This document shows positions 1 to 8,904 of a DNA stretch of 64,000 bases, piece by piece. The notes under the pieces are model-generated. The model saw only the letters and a program-made list of their open reading frames with translations, had not been told where the DNA came from and searched no databases. The position numbers and the translations under genes are program-made. Each line of letters starts with the position of its first letter. Position 1 is the first letter of the stretch. This DNA is from Coriobacteriaceae bacterium (GTDB lineage: Bacteria > Actinomycetota > Coriobacteriia > Coriobacteriales > Atopobiaceae), in the NCBI GenBank assembly GCA_004557505.1, contig SFGZ01000004.1:142831-206830 (forward strand). Reading direction: 5' to 3'.

Positions 1-1
1 C

Positions 2-589
2 GAGAACCTGTTCTGGGCGCCAAAGACCGAGCACCCCGCGCACCTCTCCGAGCTTGCGCAGCACTTCGTGGCCGGCCTTCTCCGCTACGCCCCCGAGTTC
101 ACGCTGGTCACCAATCCCACGGTGAACTCCTACAAGCGGTTCATCACCTCTGGCGAGGTCCCCAACTACGCCACGTGGGGCCGCAAGAACCGCTCTGCGC
201 TGGTGCGTGTTCCCACGCACAAGCCTGGCAAGCACGTGGCGACCCGCGTCGAGCTGCGCAGCCCCGACAATACGGCCAACCCCTACCTCGCGCTGGCCGT
301 CATGCTGGCCGCAGGCCTCAAGGGCATCGAGGACGAGCTTGAGCTTCCCGAGGAGGCCACGGTCGACACCTTCTCGCAGAGCGAGCGCGACCTTGCCGCC
401 AAGGGCATCGAGCGCCTGCCGCGCACCCTGGGCGAGGCGGTCGATCGCTTCGAGGGATCCGAGCTCATGCGCGAGACCCTGGGCGATCACATCTTCAGCT
501 ACCTCGTGGAGAGCAAGCGCCAGGAGTGGGAGGAGTTCCGTACCACCGTCACCGACTGGGAGCGCATCCACTACTACGGCGGCGTGTAG
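2..589 (+). CDS. glnA: Glutamine synthetase, C-terminal part (truncated by window edge)
   Basis: C-terminal 195 residues of a glutamine synthetase, which makes glutamine from glutamate, ammonia and ATP in the cytosol. The frame is open from base 2, so the start lies outside the window. Visible family features are the NPTVNSYKR segment, a Arg-rich substrate-binding stretch around ATWGRKNRSALVR, and VELRSPDNTANPYLALAVMLAAG, which is typical of the catalytic beta-barrel end (shortened here: VELRSPD then NPYLALA). The protein ends soon after, without the adenylylation-loop extension being visible. Its position beside amino-acid transport genes and a GlnR-like regulator fits nitrogen assimilation. 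Confidence 0.93.
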   Translation, partial: ENLFWAPKTEHPAHLSELAQHFVAGLLRYAPEFTLVTNPTVNSYKRFITSGEVPNYATWGRKNRSALVRVPTHKPGKHVATRVELRSPDNTANPYLALAVMLAAGLKGIEDELELPEEATVDTFSQSERDLAAKGIERLPRTLGEAVDRFEGSELMRETLGDHIFSYLVESKRQEWEEFRTTVTDWERIHYYGGV

Positions 590-857
590 GCGGGCGTCCT
601 CTCGCCGAGAGATCCCCCGCTTGTTGGGGCGCCCGTCGGGGATTCCGGCGAGCGCCCTTCTTGTGACAGAGCGGTTGCCGCGGAAGTGGGCCTCCAGGCG
701 AGGTTCTGACGCAACTATGCCAAAAGCCGACCCTCGGCGTCGCTCCCGCCTCCCGTCTCCCGCAGAGGATATCGCCTTTTCTTGAACGGCGGTTGCGTTT
801 GCCCAGTTGTCGGCTATCGGTTTTAAGAAATGGCGATAAACTCTGCCGGCCGAGGCC

Positions 858-920
858 GAGGCCGAGGGCTACGGGCCGAGGGCTACGGGCCGGGGGCAGG
901 GGCTGCGGGCCGAGGGCGCG
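858..920 (+). repeat. GC-rich short tandem repeat
   Basis: A six-base unit (CCGAGG) repeated about three times runs into two near-exact copies of a 14-base unit, CCGAGGGCTACGGG, followed by degenerate copies. Non-coding; no function can be assigned. Confidence 0.6.
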
Positions 921-975
921 AGGGCGGCGAGCACGGTTTCCGTCTCGACGCTTCCGGTTGGCAGTGGTTTTGGTT

Positions 976-1017
976 GAAACCCTTATATGACACTGTAACG
1001 GAAACAAATCACTGACC
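976..1017 (+). promoter_or_regulatory. Candidate GlnR-type binding sites
   Basis: GAAAC (976-980), GACAC (989-993), GGAAAC (1000-1005) and CTGACC (1012-1017) lie on one strand at 11-13-base spacing. Actinobacterial GlnR boxes are alternating GTnAC and GAAAC half-sites with about six bases between, so this arrangement is suggestive, and a GlnR-like gene lies 5 kb downstream. It is an inference from pattern only, and the site is about 450 bases from the next start codon. Confidence 0.25.
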
Positions 1018-1464
1018 TGCGTATTATCAGAAACTGAACTGCTTGCTACTCAGGGGTGCCGTGAAATACCGCATCCCAACCGTCAAACCGTGCCCGAGGG
1101 GATCCCTGTCCATGGGAACCCCGGCGGAAACCTACCTACCGGCACCGTTTCTTGCCAAAGCGCCGCTGCTCGCCACGGTCGAGGCGTCGTCCCGGAATCT
1201 CCGCTCTGGAGACGCACCTTATGCGCATTCCTGCATAGGAACTCAGGGACAATCGCAGATAATCCTAAGAACATTCAATAAATAGTATTCATAGAGATAA
1301 AAATGCATAAAATGTTTCAAAAACGAGCACTTGCTCTTTGTCAATCTTGTTAAGAAATCACGAGGAGAGACCGTTCGCGGAACCATTGGGCCAAACTACG
1401 TGACCAACGGAGGGGTGGTATCAAGGCCGTAATGTTCCCCTCACGTCAGAGAGAAGAGCATCTC

Positions 1465-2279
1465 ATGAAGCAGCTCGCGTCATTCACGCGCCGCGACTTC
1501 TCGCCGGATGTGGCCCCACCTCGTCCTCAGCGAACGCATCTACCAGCCCAGCGGCACCCTCTGCCCCCGAGGGACCCTACGCGCTCGCGAAGGCCGGCCA
1601 GCTCACCGTGGCGTCCGACCTCGCCAACCCTCCGCTTGACTACACCGACACCTCGACCAACCAGCCCGCAGGCTTCGAGGTCGAGCTCATGCAGGCCATC
1701 GGGGAGCAGCTCGGCCTTGCCTCCGTGTATCTCTCACCCGTGAAGTTCGACACCATCATCCCCACCATCAAGCAGGGCGGCACCGCCGACGTTGGCGTCT
1801 CCAACTTCACGATCACCGACGAGCGCAAGCAGGAGATCGACTTCACCGAACCCTACCTCGACTCGAATCTGGGCCTCGTGACGTTGGCCGTCTCAGAGAA
1901 GACAACGCAGGACGTCCTCAACTCCGCAGACGCCAAAGTGGCCGCGCAGGCCGGTACCACCGGCGAGTCCTGGGTTCAGGAGAACCTCCCCAACGCAACC
2001 CTCGTCTCCCTCGATGACCCGGTCATGGCGCTCACGGGCGTCCAGTCCGGCCTCTACGATGCGGCCGTGGCAGATCTTCCCGTGATGCAGTACCTGGTCA
2101 ACAACTCCTACACGGACTGCAAGGTCGCCATCGAGATCCCCACGGGCGAGCAGTACGGCATCGTTGTCTCCAAAGACAACCCCGCGCTCACGAGCGCGAT
2201 CAACGGCGCCCTGGCCCAGCTCGACGAGGACGGAACGCTGAAGGGCCTCAAGGAGAAGTGGTTCGGGGCTAACCTGTAA
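1465..2279 (+). pseudogene. Solute-binding lipoprotein with frameshift and lost signal-peptide core
   Basis: An amino-acid ABC transporter binding protein (SBP family 3) that has lost its export signal. The start ATG at 1465 has a good ribosome site (GAGAGAAGAG) and encodes MKQLASFTRRDF, the beginning of a twin-arginine signal. At about 1500 the frame changes, and the next frame resumes with LAGCGPTSSS, a lipobox, followed by the complete binding domain to 2279. The hydrophobic core between RRDF and LAGC (12 residues in the paralogue at 2375) is missing, so a deletion that is not a multiple of three has removed it. The domain (GFEVELMQAIGEQLG, TGEQYGIVVSKDNPAL) is closely similar to that of the next gene, so this is a tandem duplicate. 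A sequencing error cannot be excluded. Confidence 0.75.
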
Positions 2280-2374
2280 CGCCCCGCATCGGGCCCAATG
2301 GCATTTCAGGACGACGATTAAGACATACGCAAGGCCCGTCCGCCCGGACGGGGAGGAAGGGAGAAGGGAACACA

Positions 2375-3232
2375 ATGAAGAATTCCATGAGCAGGCGTCA
2401 GTTCATTCTCGCCGCAGGTGCCGTCGCGGGCAGCGCGGTGCTCGCAGGATGCGGCGGCAGCGCCAGCCCCAGCTCCGGCGCTGCCGATACGGGCGGCTCG
2501 GGTGCCTCGTCTTCTGCCAAGGGCTCGCCTGACGACGCCTACACGCTCGTCACCGACGGCACCATCACCTGCATAGCCGAGATGGGCTTCATGCCCTTTG
2601 AGTACCTGGACGGCGACACGCCCAAGGGCTTCGACATCGACCTCATGGCCGCCGTCGCAGAGCACATGGGACTCACCTCCGCCTGGCTGCCCAGCCAGGC
2701 GTTCGACACGCTCGTCCCCACCATCAAGCAGGGCGGCAAGGCGGACGTCGCCTGCTCCGGCATCACCATCAACGACGATCGCCTGGAGTCGGTCGACTTC
2801 TCCGATCCCTACATGGACTCCAACCAGGCCCTCGTCGTCAAGTCCGACAGCACCGAGACCGAGGCCGCGCTCAACGACGCCTCCAAGACGGTGGCGTGCC
2901 AGGCCGGCACCACCGGTGACGACTGGATCTCCGAGAACCTGCCCAACGCCCAGAAGGTGTCGCTGCAAGACGTCGCTGCCGCCATGGCAGGCGTCCAGAC
3001 CGGCCTCTATGACGCCTTCGTCATCGACCTGCCCGTCGCCTCCAACCTCATCAGCCAGTCCTACAGCGACCTCAAGGTTGCCGAGGAGATCCCCACGGGC
3101 GAGCAGTACGGCATCGCGGTCTCGAAGGACAATCCCGCGCTCACCGCCGCCATCAACAAGGCGCTGGCCGACATGAGGAGCGACGGCACCATGGACCAGC
3201 TGAAGCAGACCTGGTTCGGCGGCATGATCTAG
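2375..3232 (+). CDS. Amino-acid ABC transporter substrate-binding lipoprotein (Tat type)
   Basis: 285 residues. The N-terminus MKNSMSRRQFILAAG is a twin-arginine signal, followed by the lipobox LAGC with Cys26, so the mature protein should be a lipid-anchored receptor on the outer face of the membrane. The rest is an SBP family 3 domain (PKGFDIDLMAAVAEHMG, VDFSDPYMDSNQALVVK) of the kind that binds polar amino acids or glutamine. A strong ribosome site, GGAAGGGAGAAGGG, precedes the start. The permease and ATPase genes follow directly, so this is the receptor of a complete importer. The ligand cannot be read from sequence; glutamine or another nitrogen source is suggested only by context. Confidence 0.9.
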   Translation: MKNSMSRRQFILAAGAVAGSAVLAGCGGSASPSSGAADTGGSGASSSAKGSPDDAYTLVTDGTITCIAEMGFMPFEYLDGDTPKGFDIDLMAAVAEHMGLTSAWLPSQAFDTLVPTIKQGGKADVACSGITINDDRLESVDFSDPYMDSNQALVVKSDSTETEAALNDASKTVACQAGTTGDDWISENLPNAQKVSLQDVAAAMAGVQTGLYDAFVIDLPVASNLISQSYSDLKVAEEIPTGEQYGIAVSKDNPALTAAINKALADMRSDGTMDQLKQTWFGGMI

Positions 3233-3256
3233 TGGCACGGCCTCATCGGCGCGCCG

Positions 3257-3282
3257 CGCGGGGCCCAGGGGCCCCGCGTTTA
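3257..3282 (+). terminator. Hairpin between receptor and permease genes
   Basis: CGCGGGGCC (3257-3265) pairs perfectly with GGCCCCGCG (3270-3278) across a four-base loop and is followed by TTTA. The T tract is weak, so it probably terminates partially or stabilises the upstream message, giving more receptor than permease. Confidence 0.55.
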
Positions 3283-3296
3283 GGAAGGGGAGCGGC

Positions 3297-4821
3297 ATGG
3301 AACAGACTGGCAGGCCCACGTCGCGCATGGGGCGCGCGGCACTCGCGGGCAAGGGCGCCGCGGGCATGACCGCGGCGTCGGACGCCGCCTCGCGCGCGGG
3401 ACGCGCGGCGCTTGCGGCGCTTCTCGCGCTTGCCTGCGTGCTTGCGGTCTCGCTGGCGGTGCCGCCGACGAGCGCCCTTGCGATGAGCACGAACAAGGCG
3501 ACCGCCCGCCCCAACGAGGACGGCGGCAATGGCGTGATCGGCGGCGAGGACACCCGCCTCACCTGGGAGGGCACGGTGGGCGGCTCCGAGGAGGTCACGT
3601 CCATCACGCTCACCCTTCCCGGTGACGCATCGTTTGACGGCTCAACCACGCGCATCACGGTGCTCGACGGGCTCAGCCGCACCAGCATCTCCGGTGAGGC
3701 GACGGCGGCCGGCGCCTCGATCAGGGTCTCGTTCGACGACCCCATCCCGGCCGACTCCCTCGTGCGCCTCGAGATAACCAACATGAGGTTCCCCACGGCC
3801 GGCGGCGACTATCAGGTGACGGGCGCCTACACGACCTCGGCCGGCGGCACGGCCGACCTCGACGCGGCGCCCGCGATCTCGATCATCGCCAACACGCCGC
3901 TCCAGGCGGCCGTCAACTGGCTCGACCAGCAGGAATGGGTCGCAGCGTGGAACTCCGTGCCCTTCCTCGGCATGTTCCTCAAGCCGCAGCTGCTCCTGAC
4001 GTCGTTCGCGTCGCTCTTCCCCGGCTGGCTCGTGTGCCTGGGGATAGTCCTGGCCTGCTACCCCTTTGCCATCGTGCTCGGACTCTCCTTTGCCATGCTC
4101 AAGGTAAGCCGCCGCAAGGCGCTGCGAGCCGTCGCCATCTGCTACATCAACATCCTGCGCGGCACGCCGCTCTTCTTGCAGATCTACATCATGTTCTTCG
4201 GCCTGCCCATGGTGGGCATCAACATCGACAACAACGTCCTCGGCGTCATCGTGATGGCCGTGAACTCGTCCGCCTACCTGGCCGAGATCTTCCGCGCGGG
4301 CATACAGTCGATCCCGCAGGGCCAGTACGAGGCGGCCGCCTCCCTTGGCATGAACGGCTTCCAGACCATGACCTCCATCATCCTGCCGCAGACCGTGCGT
4401 CGCGTCATCCCCACGGTGACCAGCGACTTCATCACGTCCTACAAGGACACGTCGCTGCTCTCCTCGGTGGGCGTCATGGAGCTCATGATGTTCTCGAAGA
4501 ACCTCACCACCACGACCGGCAACATCACCCCGTACATGGCTGCGGCCATCTACTACCTCATCGTGACGCTGCCGCTCATCAAGATCGTTGGCATCATCGA
4601 GAGCAACATCGCCCGCTCCGAGCGCGGCGGCGGTCCCAGGCCCAGGCGCCGCGCAGGAGACGCCGCATCGCAGGGGTCTTCCGAGCCCGAGCGGGCCCCC
4701 GCCTCCTCCGCGGGGATCCCACGTGCCGAGGCGGCCAAGGGCGCGCCTGCGACCGGCGTCCTCGCGGCCCTCTCGGCGCCGTTTGTCACGCATCCCACCG
4801 TCGAACTCGGAGGTGTCGCAG

Positions 4822-4832
<11 letters not shown>
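3297..4832 (+). CDS. Polar amino-acid ABC permease with N-terminal secreted domain
   Basis: 511 residues, about twice the usual length for this permease family. Residues about 36-62 form a signal or membrane segment (AALLALACVLAVSLA). Residues about 65-200 are a hydrophilic, beta-rich extracellular region (VTSITLTLPGDASF, STTRITVLDG, LEITNMRFPTAG). The C-terminal half is a normal His/Glu/Gln-type permease with about five membrane spans, ILRGTPLFLQIY, and the EAA loop GQYEAAASLGMNGF that contacts the ATPase. A basic, Pro/Ala-rich tail of about 65 residues ends the protein. The gene overlaps the ATPase gene by 11 bases, which indicates translational coupling. The ectodomain is not a standard part of the family; its role is unknown, perhaps docking the lipoprotein receptor. 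Confidence 0.88.
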
Positions 4833-5688
<856 letters not shown>

Positions 5689-5832
5689 CTTCCGATGGGC
5701 CGCAGAGCCCCCCTTCAGCTGCGCTTCATTTGGATTATCTTGTGCTTGGCCAGCCTCGTGCGCTGCTGTGATACTCTGTTCTCTAACTATGAACGCGCTA
5801 CAACGGCTATGACCAACCGGCAGGGGGCTAGA

Positions 5833-6507
5833 GTGCACCACAAGAACATCCTGCTCATATCTGCTACCACGCGATTGCACGATCGCATGCGTGAGCTCTC
5901 TCATGCCATCGACGTCTCCATCGCCCTTGCGAACGAGGAGACCTTCTCGCAGGCCGTCTCCTCTGGGCGCGAGTTCGACCTCGTCATCCTCGATGCGGAC
6001 GGCATGTCCCAGGACACCCTGAATGCCGTGGATTCCTTTGTCGCTGAGAACGGCTTCATTCCCATGCTCCTGGTGCAGGATCCGGACAAGCTCGCCACCA
6101 TGCGCATGCCCACCCAAGGCAAGAACGACTTCATCCTCTCCTCAGCCGGCGTCGACGAGCTGGAGGTCCGCTGCTCGCTTCTGCTGTGGCCGGGCGAGGA
6201 GAGCGCGCCCGCAGACACCGTGACCATTGACAACATGACCATCAACCTGGCCACCTATCAGGTCTATATCGACGAGAAGCCCGTTGACCTCACGCTCATG
6301 GAATACTCGCTCCTGTCGTTTCTGGCTACGCATCCGTCACGCGCGTACTCTCGCGAGACGCTGCTGCACCGCGTATGGGGCTTCGAGTACTGCGGTGGCA
6401 CGCGTACCGTCGACGTGCATATCCGCCGCGTGCGCTCCAAGGTTGGACCGCAGGTCGCTGCCCACATCGTGACCATTCGTGGCGTGGGGTACCTCTTCCG
6501 CGTGTAG
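5833..6507 (+). CDS. GlnR-like atypical OmpR-family regulator
   Basis: 224 residues from the GTG at 5833 (CAGGGGG upstream); an ATG at 5809 is an alternative. It has an N-terminal receiver-like domain and a C-terminal winged helix (LTLMEYSLLSFLATH, LHRVWGFEYCGGTRTVDVHIRRVRSK in two parts, TIRGVGYLFRV). The receiver keeps one Asp at the usual phosphorylation position (Asp54 in VILDADG), but the acidic pair after the first strand is replaced by ISATT and the conserved Lys is replaced in FILSSAG. No histidine kinase gene is nearby. This pattern matches actinobacterial GlnR, which works without phosphorylation and controls glnA and nitrogen uptake, and the genomic context agrees. Confidence 0.78.
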   Translation: MHHKNILLISATTRLHDRMRELSHAIDVSIALANEETFSQAVSSGREFDLVILDADGMSQDTLNAVDSFVAENGFIPMLLVQDPDKLATMRMPTQGKNDFILSSAGVDELEVRCSLLLWPGEESAPADTVTIDNMTINLATYQVYIDEKPVDLTLMEYSLLSFLATHPSRAYSRETLLHRVWGFEYCGGTRTVDVHIRRVRSKVGPQVAAHIVTIRGVGYLFRV

Positions 6508-6548
6508 GCGTTGCCGTGCGTGGGCTCTCATATGGATTGGTTGTCGGG

Positions 6549-6572
6549 GGGCTGCCGAGTGGCAGCCCTTTT
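6549..6572 (+). terminator. Rho-independent terminator
   Basis: GGGCTGCC and GGCAGCCC form an eight-pair stem with a four-base loop and are followed by TTTT, 40 bases after the regulator stop codon. Confidence 0.85.
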
Positions 6573-6686
6573 AGCCGTGTGGTACAGCCCCGTTTCGTCT
6601 CCGGTCGCGTTTTTTTGCGACGGGCCGCGCGACAGGGCGCCTCGTGGATGTGTGGCGTATGCCTGCGCAACGATCTGGCTCAAAAT

Positions 6687-6883
6687 GACGTGCAGAAGTT
6701 AGGATGTGAGCGTTATGCTCTGCGGGCTTGGGGTCCGGGGGGATCCAGTGGACGCTCCTCGCCATAAAATAATAGAGTTATCCCAGTTGGCGTTTTCCGA
6801 CTCTCTCATGGCCCACCTTGATTTTTCGCATTGCCTCTTCTCTGGGGCAAGCGACGGCCCTCACTTCCTGACTTCTGCACGTC
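6687..6883 (+). repeat. ~200-bp terminal-inverted-repeat element, copy 1
   Basis: The left end GACGTGCAGAAGTTAGG... (6687-6712) is the inverse of the right end (6859-6883), with three differences over 25 bases. The interior has no gene. It shares the exact 14-base core TTATCCCAGTTGGC (6778-6791) with copy 3, which lies in the opposite orientation. Related elements are at 17489, 39879 and 41591. Confidence 0.8.
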
Positions 6884-7118
6884 GACGTGAGGAATCGCGT
6901 TGCGGAACTCTTTGCGAATGCCATCTCAGGGGCCGCCGATGGCAGCGGGGAGGGTCGTGCGCCGGTCAACCTCCGTACTTTCAGGAACGCGGAAGCCTTG
7001 TTACACAGGCGTGGCGATGCCGCGCAAGACGTGCCTTTGGTTGCGCATCGGGGTACATTCACAGACGTAAGCAGGGCGGTCCTGCCGGGCCGCCACAGAC
7101 GAAGGGTGGGACGTTTCC

Positions 7119-8771
7119 ATGGCAGACTATTCCACGGGCGAGCCTGGGGAGGGCGTGGGCGACACCGGCCTGGCCCCTCAGCAGAGCCAAGGCCCCCAGC
7201 CCGCGCAAGGATATGACTACGCAAGCGACGGCGACAGGGGCGCGGCGTATCCCCCGAGCGCCGTCCGCGCCGAGACAGGCCAGCAGCCTGGGTCTCGGCC
7301 CGGCGAGACGGTGCAGCAGTCCCAGCCCGCACATGCCTCCGGTGGCGCAGGCGTCAGCGGCGACAAGCCGGGCAATGACAAGAGGGGCGGCGTGGGCATG
7401 CCCATCGTTGCCGGCACCATCTCCGGAGTCGTGGCGGCGCTCGCCGTGGTGCTGATGCTCGGCCTCACCGGCTTCTTTGGCAGGCCCTCGGCCTCGACGG
7501 GCCCAAGCTCCCCCTCGGGTGGCTCCGCCTCGGGCGGCAGTCCCATCAACATTACGTCGAACGCCACCTCCGCCTCGACGGCCGAGGCCGTGGCGGCAAA
7601 GGCCATGCCCTCCGTCGTCTCGGTAAACGTCACCGCCGAGAGCGGCTCGGGCCTCGGCTCTGGCGTCATCCTCGACGCCGACGGCGATATCATCACGAAC
7701 TACCACGTGATCGACGGTGCCAGCTCCATCAGCGTGACCATCAGCGGCAAGAGCTACGAGGCCCATGTGGTTGGTTCCGACTCGTCCTCCGACCTTGCCG
7801 TCATCAAGGCAGAGCTCAACGGCGACTCCGTGACGCCCATCGAGATCGGTGACTCCTCCAAGCTCGGCGTGGGTGCCTGGGTGATGTCCATCGGCAGCCC
7901 ATTTGGCCTCGACCAGTCCGTCTCCGAGGGCATCGTCTCGGCGCTGTACCGCAACGAGCTTTTGCAGTCCAGCCTGGGTGACACCATCTACACCAACCTC
8001 ATCCAGGTCGACGCCGCCATCAACCCCGGCAACTCCGGCGGCGCCCTCGTGAACGACCGGGGCCAGCTCGTGGGCATCTGCACGCTCTACTCCTCCTCGA
8101 CCGAGTCCTTCGCCGGCATCGGCTTCGCCATCCCCGGCAACTACGCCGTTGACATCGCCAACAAGATCATCAACGGCGAGGATGTCACGCACGCCTACAT
8201 CGGCCTCTCGATGCAGACCGTGAACGCCCAGAACGCCCGTTCCAACGGCCTTTCCGTGAACCAGGGCGCCTATGTGGCCCAGGTCGTCCCCGGCGGCCCC
8301 GCCGACGAGGCGGGAATCCAGCGGGGCGACATCATCGTCTCCATGGACGGCGAGGAGATCACCTCGGCCGACGGCATGGTCCTCGCGGTTCGTTCGCACG
8401 AGATCGGCAACACCGTCGCCGTGACGGTCGTGCGCGGCAGCGAGACCCGTGAGCTTACCGTGACGCTCGGCTCCGACGAGGCGCTGCAGGCCGAGCGCGA
8501 GCAGGGGGGCTCCTCCACGACGAACGGCCTCGACGGTGACGGCGTCGGCCTCGACGGCGACGGCCGCAACGGCAATGGCCGCCGCGATGACGGCGTCGGC
8601 CTCGACGGCGACGGCACTACGACGCGGGACCAGCTCGAGCGCTGGATCGAGGAGCGCATGCGGAGGCGCCAGGACTCCACCGGCTCGTATCCCGTCGGCA
8701 ATGGTGCCAGTTATTCGGCCGAGACCAGCGGCGAGGCCGCGATCCTCGCGGCGGAGGGCCGGGCCGCCTAG
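7119..8771 (+). CDS. htrA: HtrA/DegP-type membrane-anchored serine protease
   Basis: 550 residues. An acidic, Gln/Gly-rich cytoplasmic region of about 90 residues precedes one membrane span (about 92-115). A trypsin-like domain follows with His196 (NYHVID), Asp225 (SSDLAVIK) and Ser306 (GNSGGALVN), then one PDZ domain (about 365-450, GGPADEAGIQRGD). The catalytic part therefore faces outside and should degrade or refold damaged exported proteins. The last 90 residues are low-complexity, with repeated GLDGDG motifs, which is unusual. An efficient terminator follows. Confidence 0.93.
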   Translation: MADYSTGEPGEGVGDTGLAPQQSQGPQPAQGYDYASDGDRGAAYPPSAVRAETGQQPGSRPGETVQQSQPAHASGGAGVSGDKPGNDKRGGVGMPIVAGTISGVVAALAVVLMLGLTGFFGRPSASTGPSSPSGGSASGGSPINITSNATSASTAEAVAAKAMPSVVSVNVTAESGSGLGSGVILDADGDIITNYHVIDGASSISVTISGKSYEAHVVGSDSSSDLAVIKAELNGDSVTPIEIGDSSKLGVGAWVMSIGSPFGLDQSVSEGIVSALYRNELLQSSLGDTIYTNLIQVDAAINPGNSGGALVNDRGQLVGICTLYSSSTESFAGIGFAIPGNYAVDIANKIINGEDVTHAYIGLSMQTVNAQNARSNGLSVNQGAYVAQVVPGGPADEAGIQRGDIIVSMDGEEITSADGMVLAVRSHEIGNTVAVTVVRGSETRELTVTLGSDEALQAEREQGGSSTTNGLDGDGVGLDGDGRNGNGRRDDGVGLDGDGTTTRDQLERWIEERMRRRQDSTGSYPVGNGASYSAETSGEAAILAAEGRAA

Positions 8772-8804
8772 GGCGGCTGCCATTGCGCCAGGGCCATGAC
8801 AAGC

Positions 8805-8837
8805 GCGGCGAGGGTACTTTGGCCCTCGCCGCTTTTT
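8805..8837 (+). terminator. Rho-independent terminator after htrA
   Basis: GCGGCGAGGG (8805-8814) pairs perfectly with CCCTCGCCGC (8823-8832), followed by TTTTT. Confidence 0.92.
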
Positions 8838-8904
8838 GCGTCTCGCCCATTTGTGTCGCGCGGGCCGTGTAACCTTGACTCAGGAGATTGCCAAAGGAGG
8901 TCCC

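Larger units (their letters stand above)
590..1464. other. Long intergenic region between glnA and the transporter genes
   Basis: About 875 bases without a convincing gene. It holds a short GC-rich tandem repeat (about 858-920), an AT-richer stretch (about 1263-1365) that probably carries the promoter of the downstream genes, and a cluster of GAAAC/GACAC-type motifs at 976-1017. Short open frames here have no good ribosome binding site and no recognisable product. Confidence 0.6.

Noticed and set aside
1043..1285. 80-codon frame upstream of the transporter genes
   Set aside because: No ribosome site; it overlaps a region more likely to hold regulatory signals, and the translation has no coherent domain.
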